From an uncultured Eubacteriales bacterium (lineage in GTDB: Bacteria; Bacillota; Clostridia; Christensenellales; Pumilibacteraceae), in NCBI GenBank assembly GCA_900553005.1, contig USBU01000089.1, positions 1 through 5,681 on the forward strand: a DNA stretch of 5,681 nucleotides. The letters run 5' to 3'. The notes below the pieces were generated by a model. It searched no databases. It saw only the letters and a program-made list of their open reading frames with translations, and was not told the origin of the DNA. This document shows positions 5,657-5,681 of this stretch, piece after piece; position 1 is the first letter of the stretch; each line of letters begins with the position of its first letter. Made by a program: the position numbers and the translations under genes.

Positions 5657-5681
5657 CTGTCTCTTATACACATCTGACGCT
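5657..5681. other. Illumina Nextera (Tn5) adapter contamination at the contig end
   Basis: Positions 5657-5675 read CTGTCTCTTATACACATCT, the 19-bp engineered Tn5 mosaic end. They are followed by GACGCT (5676-5681), the next bases of the reverse complement of the Nextera read-1 adapter. This is library sequence carried into the assembly and not part of the organism. The natural Tn5/IS50 ends differ from the mosaic end, so a real insertion is not a good alternative. Confidence 0.97.

Noticed and set aside
5657..5681. End of a natural Tn5/IS50-type transposon
   Set aside because: The sequence is the engineered mosaic end followed by adapter bases, not the natural IS50 inside or outside end, and it sits exactly at the contig edge.
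1..5681. A previously undescribed system, CRISPR array, RNA gene or defence island
   Set aside because: Every substantial stretch is accounted for by known families (ABC exporter pair, L32, PlsX, RNase III). The gaps are short and contain only promoters, hairpins and ribosome binding sites.

Overview
The window looks like a piece of a Bacillota (Firmicutes), most likely Clostridia-type, chromosome of moderate GC content. The evidence is a conserved housekeeping run in the order rpmF - plsX - rnc, strong AGGAGG-type ribosome binding sites, near-consensus sigma-A promoters, and a tandem-gene heterodimeric ABC exporter of a kind common in this phylum. All genes are on the + strand and tightly packed. 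The far right end (5657-5681) is Illumina Nextera/Tn5 adapter sequence, so this is the unpolished end of a shotgun (probably metagenomic) contig.

Layout. Positions 2-130 carry the last 42 codons of a gene that begins outside the window. Its tail resembles the C-terminus of DapF/PhzF-fold isomerases, but the assignment is tentative. A promoter (TTGACT, 17 bp, TATAAT; 127-155) starts inside that gene's stop region and is laid over an 11-bp direct repeat. It drives two ABC exporter half-transporters separated by a single base (183-1910 and 1912-3801). Together they form one asymmetric heterodimer. The first subunit has a degenerate ATPase site (Walker A Gly to Ala, Walker B Glu to Asp, switch His to Gln) but a good signature motif. 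The second has a full catalytic set but a deviant signature (LSQGQ). The result is one active and one inactive nucleotide site, as in the TM287/288, LmrCD and BmrCD class of drug and lipid exporters.

After a 140-bp spacer holding a perfect-consensus promoter (TTGACA, 17 bp, TATAAT; 3862-3890) comes the second operon. It contains rpmF (zinc-ribbon ribosomal protein L32), a strong GC-rich hairpin with a short T run, plsX (phosphate acyltransferase that starts phospholipid synthesis), and rnc (RNase III), whose start overlaps the plsX stop by 8 bases. rnc is cut off after about 144 codons by the adapter. The acyl carrier protein gene acpP, often found between plsX and rnc, is absent here, as is the yceD (DUF177) gene that often precedes rpmF. 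The operon links ribosome assembly, RNA processing and membrane lipid synthesis.

I found no novel system, mobile element, CRISPR array or RNA gene. The points most worth a second look are the split active-site degeneracy of the exporter (especially the Walker A alanine), the direct repeat over its promoter, the rpmF-plsX hairpin, the missing acpP and the adapter contamination.
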